A stretch of 64,000 nt of DNA, from assembly GCF_000439085.1 (NCBI RefSeq), contig NZ_AUUA01000004.1, forward strand, positions 1 to 64,000. Direction: 5' to 3'. The notes below the pieces were generated by a model. That model had not been told where the DNA came from, made no database searches, and saw only the letters and a list, made by a program, of their open reading frames with translations. Each line of letters starts with the position of its first letter. The first letter of the stretch is position 1. Below, one piece after another: positions 36,742-45,712 of this stretch. This stretch comes from Leminorella grimontii ATCC 33999 = DSM 5078 (GTDB taxonomy: Bacteria > Pseudomonadota > Gammaproteobacteria > Enterobacterales > Enterobacteriaceae). The translations under genes were made by a program, and so were the position numbers.

Positions 36742-38235
36742 TCAGGCTTGCTTATAGGTTTCGAGAAACTTCGCCAATCGACCGATGGCCATGTCCAGCT
36801 CGTCGACGCGCGGTAAGGTCACTATACGGACGTGGTCGGGGTAGGGCCAGTTAAAGCCGGTGCCCTGAACCAGCAGAACCTTTTGCTGTAGCAGCAGGTC
36901 GTGAACCATCTTCTGGTCGTTTGTGATGTTAAAGCGCTTGGCGTCGATTTTCGGGAACATGTACAGCGCGCCTTTGGGCTTAACGCAGGAGACGCCGGGA
37001 ATGTCGTTGATCATCTCCCACGCGCGGTTGCGCTGTTCATACAGACGACCGCCGGGCTGGATAAATTCGTTGATGCTCTGATAGCCGCCGATCGCGGTTT
37101 GAATGGCGTGCTGCATCGGCACGTTGGCGCACAGGCGCATCGAGGCCAGCATTTCTAGCCCTTCAATGTAGCCCTTGGCGTGCTCTTTCGGCCCGCTCAG
37201 CACCATCCAGCCCTGACGGAAGCCGGCAACCCGATAAGTTTTGGACAGTCCGTTAAACGTGACGGTCAGCAGATCTGGCGCCAGTGCGGCGATGGAGTGG
37301 TGTTTGGCGTCATCGTACAGGATCTTGTCGTAGATCTCGTCGGCGAAAATAATCAGGTTGTGCTCGCGGGCGATTTCAACAATTTCCAGCAGCAGCTCTT
37401 TGCTGTAGACCGCGCCGGTCGGGTTGTTCGGGTTAATGATGACGATGCCGCGAGTGCGGGGCGTGATCTTTTTACGAATGTCGTTTAAGTCCGGGAACCA
37501 GTCAGACTCTTCGTCGCACATGTAGTGCACGGCGTTGCCGCCGGAAAGGGAAACGGCGGCAGTCCACAGCGGATAGTCGGGCGCCGGGATCAGCATTTCG
37601 TCACCCATGTTTAACAGCGCCTGCATGGCCTGAACGATAAGCTCCGACACGCCGTTGCCGATGTAGATATCCTCAACGGTGATGTCCATGATGCCCTGAG
37701 CCTGATAGTGCTGCATGATGGCCTTGCGAGCGGAATAAAGCCCCTTGGAGTCGCTATAGCCCTGGGCGGTAGGCAGATTGCGAATGACGTCGACCAGAAT
37801 TTCGTCCGGCGCTTCAAAGCCGAAGGGGGCCGGGTTGCCGATGTTGAGCTTGAGGATCTTGTTGCCTTCTTCTTCCAGACGCTTGGCCTCTTTCAGTACC
37901 GGGCCGCGGATGTCATAGCAGACGTTTTCCAGCTTGCGGGACTTTTCAATCGTGCCGGTGCGCTGCTGAGTCTCGGCTGCGCTGGTTGTGGGAAGAAGGT
38001 GGCCGTTTGCTGCGGCGTCCAGCATAGCGTCAACCAACGGATTGCGTTCTTTTTCCTCAGACGGATTGTCGTTCGCTGCGACGATAATGCCGGCGTTTTC
38101 CGACACCAGGCGCATGGTCGCGCCGGTAGAAAAGGCGGGCGCCGCGTCCAGCAGCTCTTTCTTTAAACGCAGGGCCTGAGAATTGCCGCTTTTAAACGAC
38201 GTCAGATCGATCCATTCGTTAGTTGAGTCTGTCAT
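36742..38235 (-). CDS. alaA: alanine transaminase AlaA with N-terminal AbrB/MazE-like extension
   Basis: The C-terminal 405 residues follow E. coli AlaA (glutamate-pyruvate aminotransferase) closely: NVCYDIRGPVLKEAKRLEEE, INPNNPTGAVYSK, and the PLP lysine in FNGLSKTYRVAGFRQGW. Unlike E. coli, about 92 residues precede it: WIDLTSFKSGNSQALRLKKE and FSTGATMRLVSENAGIIVAA resemble the swapped-hairpin AbrB/VapB/MazE DNA-binding fold, then a low-complexity linker. No start codon exists near the classical AlaA N-terminus (TGTIEKSRK), and GAGGCGG precedes the ATG at 38235, so the fusion is probably real. Confidence 0.9.
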   Translation of the reverse strand: MTDSTNEWIDLTSFKSGNSQALRLKKELLDAAPAFSTGATMRLVSENAGIIVAANDNPSEEKERNPLVDAMLDAAANGHLLPTTSAAETQQRTGTIEKSRKLENVCYDIRGPVLKEAKRLEEEGNKILKLNIGNPAPFGFEAPDEILVDVIRNLPTAQGYSDSKGLYSARKAIMQHYQAQGIMDITVEDIYIGNGVSELIVQAMQALLNMGDEMLIPAPDYPLWTAAVSLSGGNAVHYMCDEESDWFPDLNDIRKKITPRTRGIVIINPNNPTGAVYSKELLLEIVEIAREHNLIIFADEIYDKILYDDAKHHSIAALAPDLLTVTFNGLSKTYRVAGFRQGWMVLSGPKEHAKGYIEGLEMLASMRLCANVPMQHAIQTAIGGYQSINEFIQPGGRLYEQRNRAWEMINDIPGVSCVKPKGALYMFPKIDAKRFNITNDQKMVHDLLLQQKVLLVQGTGFNWPYPDHVRIVTLPRVDELDMAIGRLAKFLETYKQA

Positions 38236-38350
38236 GCTATACCGCCTCTTTTTTGTATATCCATGCTGGGTTAATTTGTATATCGCGTGATGCTACTCTT
38301 GGATATACCCATTGGCAAGCTAATTCTTGTTCGCTATGCGCTATTTTTCA

Positions 38351-38488
38351 TCAGGCCGGGCCGCAGGCGAGGGGAACCATTTGGCCAGCGATAGAACCGC
38401 ATCCGCCTTCGGAGGCTTGATTACAGCCGGTAAGGAGTAGAACGCAGATAAACAGCGTTGAAGCCGTAAGGCGTTTCAGATTTGGCAT
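38351..38488 (-). CDS. 45-residue lipoprotein
   Basis: This small gene encodes MPNLKRLTASTLFICVLLLT followed by GC, a textbook lipoprotein signal with lipobox LLTGC (Cys22). The mature part is only 24 residues with two further cysteines (GGCGSIAG, PLACGPA). GGGAAG precedes the ATG by about six bases. It lies between brnQ and alaA on the same strand, after the brnQ terminator. Function is unknown; Gly-rich, two-cysteine mini-lipoproteins of this kind are often overlooked. Confidence 0.7.
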   Translation of the reverse strand: MPNLKRLTASTLFICVLLLTGCNQASEGGCGSIAGQMVPLACGPA

Positions 38489-38570
38489 GATTGTCTTCCC
38501 TGTACGTGGTGAATGAGGGAAAACGATGCGTCAGGAGCGTGAAGGCAGGATGAAGCGTTTAAAAATAAAT

Positions 38571-38596
38571 CCCCGCCGGCGAGAACCGCCGACGGG
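38571..38596 (-). terminator. terminator after brnQ
   Basis: On the minus strand CCCGTCGGCGG, a short loop and CCGCCGGCGGGG-like bases pair, followed by ATTTATTTTTAA. Confidence 0.75.
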
Positions 38597-38610
38597 ACTT
38601 GCAGAGGGCA

Positions 38611-39993
38611 TCAGGCTTTAGAAAGGACGCCCTCTTCAGGCTTTTTTGCCGGAATGAGGAACGCCAGCGCCAGAATAATCGCCGTTGGCAGCACCCACGC
38701 CATGCCCTGATCGGACAGCGGCATATACGCCGTTTGCTTATCCAACAGCCACTTGATGGCGTCAACCTTTTGCAGCGGTGCGATGCTGCGCATGCCGTCC
38801 AGCAGGCTGAAGATGAGCGCTACGCCCATTACGGTGCGGAAAGCGGCTTTGGGGTTCGGCAGCCAGGGGCGAATAAAGGTGAGCGCCACCAGCGCGATAG
38901 CCAGAGGGTACAGCGCCAGAAGCACCGGTATCGACAGTGCGATAAGCTGGCTTAGGCCGACGTTGGCGACCAGCGCGCAGATAATGCTCAGAACTACCAC
39001 CCACTGGCGATAGCGCAGCGGCGTCAGGGTTGAGAAGTAGTCGGCGCAGGCGCTGATAAGGCCGACGGCGGTCGTCAGACAGGCAAGCAGAACCACGCCC
39101 GACAGGATCCACTGCCCCGGCTGGCCAAACAGCGCCTGAACGTAGGCTGCCAGTACGACGCCGCCGTTGTCCGCGCCCGCGGCGACGGTCGAAGAAGTGG
39201 CGCCTAACCAGAAGAGGGAAACGTAGACAAAGGCCAGGCCGGCGGCCGCAATGAGGCCTGCAATGACCAAATACTTGTAGGTGGCTTTCGGATCGGTAAC
39301 GCCTTTGCCGCGAAGTACGTCAACCAGAAGCATGCCGAACATCAGCGCGGCAAACGTATCCATCGTGTTATAGCCGCCGATGAAACCTTTGGTGAACGCG
39401 GTGTCTCTGTAGCTTTCCACCGGTGCGGTCAGGGCGCCCTGAGGGGCGACGAGAACGCCAATCGCCAGGCAGATAAGCAAAAAAAACAGCGCGGGGGTCA
39501 GTATTTTGCCGATATTGTCGATAAGCTTGCCGCGGCTCCAGGAGAAAATCAGCGCTGCGGCGAAAAACAGCGTCGTGACCAGCGCCTGAGTTTTGTCCAG
39601 CGCGATACCTGAAAACAGTTCCAGGCTATTGTCGCCTTCGAACGTACCGACCAGCGGCTTGATAGCCATTTCATAAGCGACCAGGCCGGTACGCGGCGTG
39701 GCGAAAGCAGGGCCGATGATAATAAACAGCAGAACGGCGGCGAAGGTGCCGGTTCCTTTGGGCAGATCGGTGGTCATTGACGGCAGGCCGCCGCCGACGC
39801 GGGCAACGGCGATGATGGAGATAAGCGGCAGGCCTACGGCGGTCAGCAGAAAGCCCGACATGGCGGACAGCACGTTAGTGCCGGCCAGCTGTCCTTCCAG
39901 CGGAGGGAAGATAATGTTCCCTGCGCCCAAAAAGAAAGCGAAGGTCATCAAGCCCAGGCCAATCGTATCGGCTCGGCTTAAACGCTGGTTCAT
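38611..39993 (-). CDS. brnQ: branched-chain amino acid:cation symporter (LIVCS)
   Basis: BrnQ takes up leucine, isoleucine and valine with sodium. The 460-residue protein has about 12 membrane segments and the family pattern FAFFLGAGNIIFPP near the N-terminus, plus VGGGLPSMTTDLP and GYNTMDTFAALMFG. The start at 39993 was chosen because AAGGAAC lies upstream and MNQRLSRADTIGLGLM fits the family; an upstream in-frame ATG adds 15 polar residues. It is not part of the E. coli lrhA-alaA neighbourhood, so it is an insertion or a lineage-specific location. Confidence 0.88.
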   Translation of the reverse strand: MNQRLSRADTIGLGLMTFAFFLGAGNIIFPPLEGQLAGTNVLSAMSGFLLTAVGLPLISIIAVARVGGGLPSMTTDLPKGTGTFAAVLLFIIIGPAFATPRTGLVAYEMAIKPLVGTFEGDNSLELFSGIALDKTQALVTTLFFAAALIFSWSRGKLIDNIGKILTPALFFLLICLAIGVLVAPQGALTAPVESYRDTAFTKGFIGGYNTMDTFAALMFGMLLVDVLRGKGVTDPKATYKYLVIAGLIAAAGLAFVYVSLFWLGATSSTVAAGADNGGVVLAAYVQALFGQPGQWILSGVVLLACLTTAVGLISACADYFSTLTPLRYRQWVVVLSIICALVANVGLSQLIALSIPVLLALYPLAIALVALTFIRPWLPNPKAAFRTVMGVALIFSLLDGMRSIAPLQKVDAIKWLLDKQTAYMPLSDQGMAWVLPTAIILALAFLIPAKKPEEGVLSKA

Positions 39994-40112
39994 ATGTAGT
40001 TCCTTGTTTTTAATTCGGCAGGCCGAGCGCAGAGGCAAAATCGCCGTCGAACCTACTTGGCCTTTTAATTATTTCTTTCGGCCGTTCGCTGGTTGGAAAT
40101 GCGCTTCAAATA

Positions 40113-40131
40113 AACGATAACCATTATCGTT
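40113..40131. promoter_or_regulatory. 19-base palindrome upstream of brnQ
   Basis: AACGATAA-CCA-TTATCGTT is a perfect inverted repeat about 120 bases upstream of brnQ. It resembles a Fur-type GATAAT box loosely. The rest of the interval 39994-40670 holds the divergent brnQ and lrhA control regions and no gene. Confidence 0.35.
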
Positions 40132-40670
40132 ATAAATACAGAAAGCGAACGAAGACCGCACGAGGGGGATAGTCCACGATTGGCGCGCATTACGCAAGGG
40201 TTGTAGCATAAAATATGAAGATATTCGGTGCTGAATCCAAAAAACTGGTTTTAGTCACTATATATTTCTATATCACTGGTGTTTATATCTAAAGAAACCG
40301 TTTTTTTCTCTTCAGGCCTCCGGGTTTTTTCTTAAAAAGCCTTGTGAGCCTTAGCTAAACGGCGCTTTTATGAGCGTTTTAAGATTTGAGTATTGCATGA
40401 TCTACTCCTATATAGGTAGCGGGAAATCAGCGTATTATCGACCGCTTCAACCATGCTCTATTGCGACGCTGTTTCACGTGAGAATAAGAAAGCAGCCCAC
40501 AATAAATGCGATATAGCCTCATTTCAGCACTAGGCTTTTGCGCTTAGCCTGACGGTAGGATATATATGGTAGTCTTAAGCGTAGCCTATGGGCGCCGTTG
40601 TTAAGTTACTTGGTTAAGTTATTGATAGATAGCCGCTGAAGAAGGCCATGGAGAAATAAAGAGCCAGACT

Positions 40671-41561
40671 ATGGTACACATAAAACGTTCTATTCCTAAT
40701 CTTGAGCTGGACTTACTGCGGACCTTCGTCGCCGTTGCAGAGGGTAACAGCTTTGCCGCTGCCGCTGAATCCGTACATCGCACTCAGTCCGCCGTCAGCC
40801 AGCAGATGCAGCGGCTGGAACTGTTGATTGGCAAAGAGTTGTTTAGCCGCAGCGGCCGTAATAAGGCGCTGACTGAACACGGTGTGAAGATGCTCGGCTA
40901 TGCGCGGCGCATTCTGCGCCTGAATGACGAAGCCTGCCTTTCCCTCATGTATGACGACGTGGACGGCGTGTTGCGCATAGGCTCGCCCGACGACACCGCG
41001 GATACGATCCTCCCCGAGCTGCTTTCCCGTTTTTCAAAAGCCTATCCCAGGCTCGCCATCGAAATTGTCGTTAAGCGCAGCCCTTTCCTGATGGACATGC
41101 TGAAAAACGACGACGTCGATATGGCCATTTCTACCGTTGAAAGCGTCGACTATCCCAGTCTGGTGCTGAGGGCTTCTCCGTCGCTGTGGTTTTGCGGCCT
41201 GAACTATGAATTTAATCTCGATGAGCCTCTGCCGCTAGTGTCGTTGGATGAGCCCAGTACCTACCGCAATATGGCGATTAATCATCTTGACCAAGCGGGG
41301 ATCCCCTGGCGGATTGCCTACGTGGCGACGACGCTTTCCGGCGCGAGAGCGGCGGTCGTGGCGGGGCTTGGCGTCATGGCGCGTTCGATTGAGCTTCTGG
41401 GCGACGATTTGCGCGTGCTGGGGGAGGCGGAAGGGCTGCCGAGGCTGCCGGATATCAAGTTCAATTTGTACATGCGGCGCAACAGCCCGCAGAAGGCTGC
41501 GAAGGTGCTGTTTGAATCGCTATTAGGGGAAAATAATCAGGTAGGGACGCCGCGCAGATAG
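40671..41561 (+). CDS. lrhA: LysR-family regulator LrhA (HexA/PecT group)
   Basis: LrhA represses flagellar and other motility/virulence genes in enterobacteria. The 296-residue protein has the LysR helix-turn-helix (LDLLRTFVAVAEGNSFAAAA, RTQSAVSQQMQRLE) and an effector domain; NDEACLSLMYDDVDGVLRIG and PWRIAYVATTLSGARAAVVAGLGV match E. coli LrhA (312 residues), with a shorter C-terminus. In E. coli it directly precedes nuoA; here 16 kb separate them. A long AT-rich leader upstream suggests complex control. Confidence 0.9.
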   Translation: MVHIKRSIPNLELDLLRTFVAVAEGNSFAAAAESVHRTQSAVSQQMQRLELLIGKELFSRSGRNKALTEHGVKMLGYARRILRLNDEACLSLMYDDVDGVLRIGSPDDTADTILPELLSRFSKAYPRLAIEIVVKRSPFLMDMLKNDDVDMAISTVESVDYPSLVLRASPSLWFCGLNYEFNLDEPLPLVSLDEPSTYRNMAINHLDQAGIPWRIAYVATTLSGARAAVVAGLGVMARSIELLGDDLRVLGEAEGLPRLPDIKFNLYMRRNSPQKAAKVLFESLLGENNQVGTPRR

Positions 41562-41585
41562 GTTTTATCAAATCGGAGGCGTGTA

Positions 41586-42464
41586 ATGACAAATTTTTCA
41601 GGCATTTTTCCTTATCTCGTTTCGCCTGTAGACAACCAAAGCGGCAAGGTTCTTGAGCGTTCGCTGCGCAGATTGGTCGAGCACCTTATCAACAGCGGCG
41701 TGCACGGGCTTAGCCCGCTGGGAAGCACCGGTGAGTTCGCCTACCTCTCCACCGCACAGCGCGAAGAGATTGTCCGCATCGTGTTGGATCAAACCGCCGG
41801 TCGAGTACCCGTGCTTGCCGGCGTTGCGGCATTTTCCACCCGAGAAGCGCAGGAGCAGGCCGAACGCTACGCGCGCTTGGGCGTAGACGGCTTGGTATTA
41901 ATTATGCAGAAGATGTTTCCGGTCTCTCCCCAAGGCCAAACGCGCTTTTTTGCTGACGTGGCCGAAGCGCTGCCGGACGTCTCAATGACGCTCTATACCA
42001 ACCCTGGCCTGCTGGGTGGGGATATACCGATGGACGTGCTGGACGACCTTAGTCACGTTAAGAATATTGAATATATAAAAGATGCATCCGGCAATACCGG
42101 CCGTATTCTGACCATGATTAACCGCTTTGGGGATCGCATGAGAGTGTTTAGCGCCTCAGCGCATATTCCTCTGATGGTGTTTAAGCTTGGCGGCGTCGGC
42201 TGGATGGCGGGCCCCGCCTGCGTAATGCCAAAGCAGTGCGTAGAGCTCTACAACCTGGCTCAGGTCGACGACTGGGACAGGGCGCTGGAGAAGCAAAAAA
42301 GCATGTGGCGGATTAATGAAGCGTTTACCAAATATGCGCTGGCCGCCTGCATTAAGGGCGCATTGAATATCCAGGGCTTTGAGGTGGGCTCACCCATCGC
42401 GCCCCAGCAGCCCTTAAGCGCTGAGGCGATGAATGAGCTTAGGGCCATTTTGGCTGACCTGTAG
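41586..42464 (+). CDS. dihydrodipicolinate synthase (DapA) family aldolase/lyase
   Basis: The 292-residue TIM-barrel protein has the Schiff-base lysine in IEYIKDASGNTG and the tyrosine in MTLYTNPG, with GSTGEFAYLS for the carboxylate pocket. The family contains DapA, N-acetylneuraminate lyase and other pyruvate-dependent aldolases. It is probably not the housekeeping DapA because the surroundings and several pocket residues (LSPLGSTGEFAY) differ from the usual GTTGES. GGAGG precedes the ATG. It is 24 bases after lrhA and may be co-transcribed with it. Confidence 0.85.
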   Translation: MTNFSGIFPYLVSPVDNQSGKVLERSLRRLVEHLINSGVHGLSPLGSTGEFAYLSTAQREEIVRIVLDQTAGRVPVLAGVAAFSTREAQEQAERYARLGVDGLVLIMQKMFPVSPQGQTRFFADVAEALPDVSMTLYTNPGLLGGDIPMDVLDDLSHVKNIEYIKDASGNTGRILTMINRFGDRMRVFSASAHIPLMVFKLGGVGWMAGPACVMPKQCVELYNLAQVDDWDRALEKQKSMWRINEAFTKYALAACIKGALNIQGFEVGSPIAPQQPLSAEAMNELRAILADL

Positions 42465-42512
42465 CGCAATACCTACATCCCGTGTTCTATCTCAACCCGT
42501 GCAGCGGGTTTA

Positions 42513-42535
42513 CGTTGCCGTCTATGACGGCAACG
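42513..42535 (+). terminator. terminator after DapA-family gene
   Basis: CGTTGCCGTC-TAT-GACGGCAACG is a perfect 10-base stem followed by CTTTC, about 50 bases past the stop codon. Confidence 0.7.
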
Positions 42536-42711
42536 CTTTCATCAATTGTACGGTCGTTGCTTGAGGAAAACGTTCCGACAGTAAGGTCGTGCAATCTCCT
42601 TTTGCATTCACTGTTATCTTAATCTTTTTGGTATTGATGTATTAAATACGCGTTTTTATTCGGTGGCGTTTAGCAAAACCGTTGGGTTTAAGATTCAATA
42701 TAAGAGGTGAG

Positions 42712-42807
42712 ATGTTATTGTTTAAAAATAGTTTTTATTTGTTTGGTTCTTTTCTCGAGATTTTTATTTTTATTCTTGTTGATTTTTCTTGTGTTTTATA
42801 TAGTTGA
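42712..42807 (+). CDS. possible 31-residue hydrophobic small protein or leader peptide
   Basis: An ATG preceded by AGAGGTGAG opens a 31-codon frame (MLLFKNSFYLFGSFLEIFIF...) that is almost entirely hydrophobic. It lies in the very AT-rich region before the fimbrial operon, where chance frames of this composition are common. I see no other gene in 42536-42969. Confidence 0.2.
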   Translation: MLLFKNSFYLFGSFLEIFIFILVDFSCVLYS

Positions 42808-42996
42808 CTAATTAATTATTTTTTCTATATTACGGTTATCATTCAATATGATTACTTGAATGAAAATTATAGTTCATAAATTAAATGCGTGTTATTATAT
42901 TAAGAATTTAATATATTGTTATGTTTTAAATAGGTTTTATTTTTCATTTTTTGCAGTGGGGATGCTGTTATAACAAGGAAAATTGCCACTTTTATT

Positions 42997-44235
42997 GTGT
43001 TGTTATTCGCGTTTTTATCTTCTTCGTTTGCTTATGCGGAATGTATTTACGTCAGCCAAAGCATTGGGGGGTGGAGCCCGGCGCAGAACAGTCCTATCGG
43101 CCCTCCGGCGGGATCGTTAAAGATTTATCCTCAGACCTTTCAGCCTGCGGGAACGGTCCTGTTCGATCAAACCTACCCAATGAGCGCTATTTTAGGCGGA
43201 AACCCTGAAGCCGTGCTTTATAAGTGCAGAACGTTGGATGAGGTCAATAACGCTAATGCAATATTAAGGCTGGACGACACTTTCGCTATTTACGGTACCT
43301 ACATGTATAACGGCGTCGCCTATCACTACATGAATTATTACGCGTCTGCGGCAAATAACTACGGCACGGTCGCTTATAAAATGGCGGCAGTGATGCACGA
43401 CGGGACTGAACGCGATTTGGTGTTTAATGACGGGCGTTATAACAACACCGACGTGACCTTTTTAAAGTCGGGCTATGAGGCGTCACAGCTGTCGGATAGC
43501 ACAACCTATCCATGGGTTGTAAAGGTAAAACACTATCCCTCCGTGCGCTTAACGATGATCCGAACGTCCTATGACACCAACAGATCGACCACTTATTGGG
43601 AAGGCTACTATGGCCGTATTGCCTATGATAACCCGGTTGACGGATATAACTACGATGCAACCTATGGCTATATCAAACTTTATAACCATATTGCCGCGCC
43701 CGTTTCATCATGCGGCGTCACTCAGGTGCCGAGAACGGTTAATTTGGGGACGTATTCAATTGCAGATATTCGTTCAGGGCGAACGGGTTGGTCGCCTTTT
43801 ACCGTTACCTACCAGTGTAATAACGACAGCTCGCCGGTAAATTCGCTGCGTCTCGGCATACAGCCGCAGATAACGTCGAATTTATTATCAAGCGACTACC
43901 GCTACCTTAAGCCGGACGAGGGCGGCGCTTCAGGCGTGGGCATCGTTTATCGCCGTCAGGGTCAGAGCGCGTACCGCAACTGGATTCAGAATTCAGGCTG
44001 TATCGGCATTAGTACCGATGCAGAGAATCATTCAAACTGCTTTGCGGCCAGCGGGCAGGGAGAAAGTGAGGGCTGGTATTCGGTAAACCCGGAAGGGTCT
44101 TCCGCATCGGCCATATCGGGGAATACGGATTACTACGAAACGTTTGAAGCCAGCATCCAACCGCTGCCTGACGGCGGCGCGATTTCGCCGGGAACGGTCG
44201 TGAGCACCGTAAACGTTTTGGTTAATCTGCCCTAA
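42997..44235 (+). CDS. two-domain fimbrial adhesin, N-terminus uncertain
   Basis: The secreted protein of about 412 residues has a large N-terminal receptor-type domain rich in Tyr/Asn and a C-terminal pilin-like domain (from about residue 240, SSCGVTQVPRTVNLGTY to the end STVNVLVNLP). The coordinates use the GTG at 42997, which leaves a signal peptide lacking its basic n-region. The frame is open upstream, and TRKIATFIVLLFAFLSSSFA would be a perfect signal peptide if the ATA at 42970 were the start. It is first in the chaperone-usher operon; tip adhesins are usually last. Confidence 0.75.
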   Translation: MLLFAFLSSSFAYAECIYVSQSIGGWSPAQNSPIGPPAGSLKIYPQTFQPAGTVLFDQTYPMSAILGGNPEAVLYKCRTLDEVNNANAILRLDDTFAIYGTYMYNGVAYHYMNYYASAANNYGTVAYKMAAVMHDGTERDLVFNDGRYNNTDVTFLKSGYEASQLSDSTTYPWVVKVKHYPSVRLTMIRTSYDTNRSTTYWEGYYGRIAYDNPVDGYNYDATYGYIKLYNHIAAPVSSCGVTQVPRTVNLGTYSIADIRSGRTGWSPFTVTYQCNNDSSPVNSLRLGIQPQITSNLLSSDYRYLKPDEGGASGVGIVYRRQGQSAYRNWIQNSGCIGISTDAENHSNCFAASGQGESEGWYSVNPEGSSASAISGNTDYYETFEASIQPLPDGGAISPGTVVSTVNVLVNLP

Positions 44236-44271
44236 CTATATATATCGAAGGAACAAAGGAGTTAAGGAACA

Positions 44272-44805
44272 ATGAAGACGTCAACGCTAATGATTTTTCT
44301 GGGCGCATTTCTCGCAGGGACCAGCGCTACCCAGGCCGCCAACACCATCACGTTTAACGGCGAGGTGTTGGATACAACCTGTGAGCCTGCGGTAACCGAC
44401 GGTGACTATACGGTAAGGTTAGATCAGGTCGTTAAAAGCGCATTAACATCAAACGGCATGTATTCGGCCATTAACGCGCCGTTTTCGCTGCAGTTTATTA
44501 ACTGCCCGGCAACGTCTACTCGAGTCGGCGTCGTGCTGGACTCGAGCAACTACGATGCGGCGACGGGAAATATGACCGACGTAGCCGGTTATGGAAACGA
44601 TTCCTTGCAGATTCGGATTATGGACGGTACGTCGACCAGCACTCAGGTCGTGATTGGCGACATTACGCCCGTGACTTACGTCACCATCGACGGCAGCCAC
44701 TCGGCGTCGATACCGATGACCGCCTACTATTACGTGAAAGACGTATCGAGCCTGGCGGTTGGTACCATTTCCACGACGGCAACGTACACCATCCGCACGC
44801 AATAA
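44272..44805 (+). CDS. type 1-like major fimbrial subunit
   Basis: The 177-residue pilin has a signal peptide (cleavage after TQA, about residue 22), a donor strand ANTITFNGEVLDTTCE, a disulfide pair (TTCEPA, FINCPA), and the penultimate aromatic pattern ATYTIRTQ near the C-terminus. Subunits polymerise by donor-strand exchange through the usher. It is preceded by AAGGAGTTAAGG and followed by the chaperone gene. Confidence 0.9.
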   Translation: MKTSTLMIFLGAFLAGTSATQAANTITFNGEVLDTTCEPAVTDGDYTVRLDQVVKSALTSNGMYSAINAPFSLQFINCPATSTRVGVVLDSSNYDAATGNMTDVAGYGNDSLQIRIMDGTSTSTQVVIGDITPVTYVTIDGSHSASIPMTAYYYVKDVSSLAVGTISTTATYTIRTQ

Positions 44806-44873
44806 ACGGTAAGGCGGGTCGTTTGAGTGCGGCCCTTCCTTATTTTCTGTAAGCCCTGTCAGAGTTAAATGAA

Positions 44874-45623
44874 ATGATACGTGTTTATGCCTGCCTGCTG
44901 CTTTTGCTCAGTGCCATCGTCACCTCTGCGCATGCCGGTGTCGTTATGCTGGGTACGCGGGTTATTTATCCGGAAAACAGCGCATTCGCCCAGGTCAGAT
45001 TCGACAATAAAGACGCGCAGAGCCACTTAATGCAGGTATGGGTGGACGACGGCAAGGGCGTGCCGCCCGCCGACGGCGCTCGCGTGCCTTTTGTCGTCAC
45101 ACCGCCCATTTTTAAAATCAACGGTAAAAGCCAGCAGACGGTCAGAATCGTGATGGGGAAAGGCCAGTCGCTTCCTTCTGACAGAGAGACGCTTTACTGG
45201 TTTAACTTTTTGCAAATCCCGCCCGCGCCGCAAAGCGGGGAAGATTCATCATCCAAAGTCAGCCTGGCGTTTTTAAATCAGGTCAAGCTGATTTATCGCC
45301 CCAATGGCATTGCTGGGCGGGTAGAAAACCTGCCTAACAACCTGACGTTTAGCCTGAAGCGAACCGGCCGCGGCTGGCGGTTAACGGCGACAAACCCTAC
45401 CGGATATTACGCGACCTTTATGAATAAAGCGCAGATTAGCGCCGCCGGAAAGAGCCATTCCGTCACGCTGCAGCCTGAAGTGACGCTGGCGCCGTTTTCG
45501 TCGCTGTCTTGGGATATCGGGCTGAAGGCGAGTTCGCTTAGTAACGCCCGGATTAGCTACGCGCTAATTAACGATAAGGGCGCTCAGACAGACGCCGTTC
45601 AGACGATAGGCCAATCTCAGTAA
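44874..45623 (+). CDS. periplasmic fimbrial chaperone (PapD/FimC type) 1
   Basis: The 249-residue protein has a signal peptide (cleavage after AHA) and the PapD-like two-domain layout. VVMLGTRVIYPE, VTPPIFKINGKSQQTVRIV and LPSDRETLYWFNFLQIPP contain the conserved positions that cap subunit grooves (the Arg in strand A1 and the Lys in the G1 region). It is one of two chaperones in the operon, placed before the usher. Confidence 0.92.
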   Translation: MIRVYACLLLLLSAIVTSAHAGVVMLGTRVIYPENSAFAQVRFDNKDAQSHLMQVWVDDGKGVPPADGARVPFVVTPPIFKINGKSQQTVRIVMGKGQSLPSDRETLYWFNFLQIPPAPQSGEDSSSKVSLAFLNQVKLIYRPNGIAGRVENLPNNLTFSLKRTGRGWRLTATNPTGYYATFMNKAQISAAGKSHSVTLQPEVTLAPFSSLSWDIGLKASSLSNARISYALINDKGAQTDAVQTIGQSQ

Positions 45624-45712
45624 GCGCGAAAGCGAGAACAAAACGGAATGATTACGGTGAAGCAACGGCAAATGCGGTGCGTCGCCTGAAATAATGGAAA
45701 TATAGCGATCTC

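Noticed and set aside
42470..43000. Invertible promoter element for fimbrial phase variation
   Set aside because: I looked for flanking inverted repeats and a recombinase gene near the operon start and found neither.
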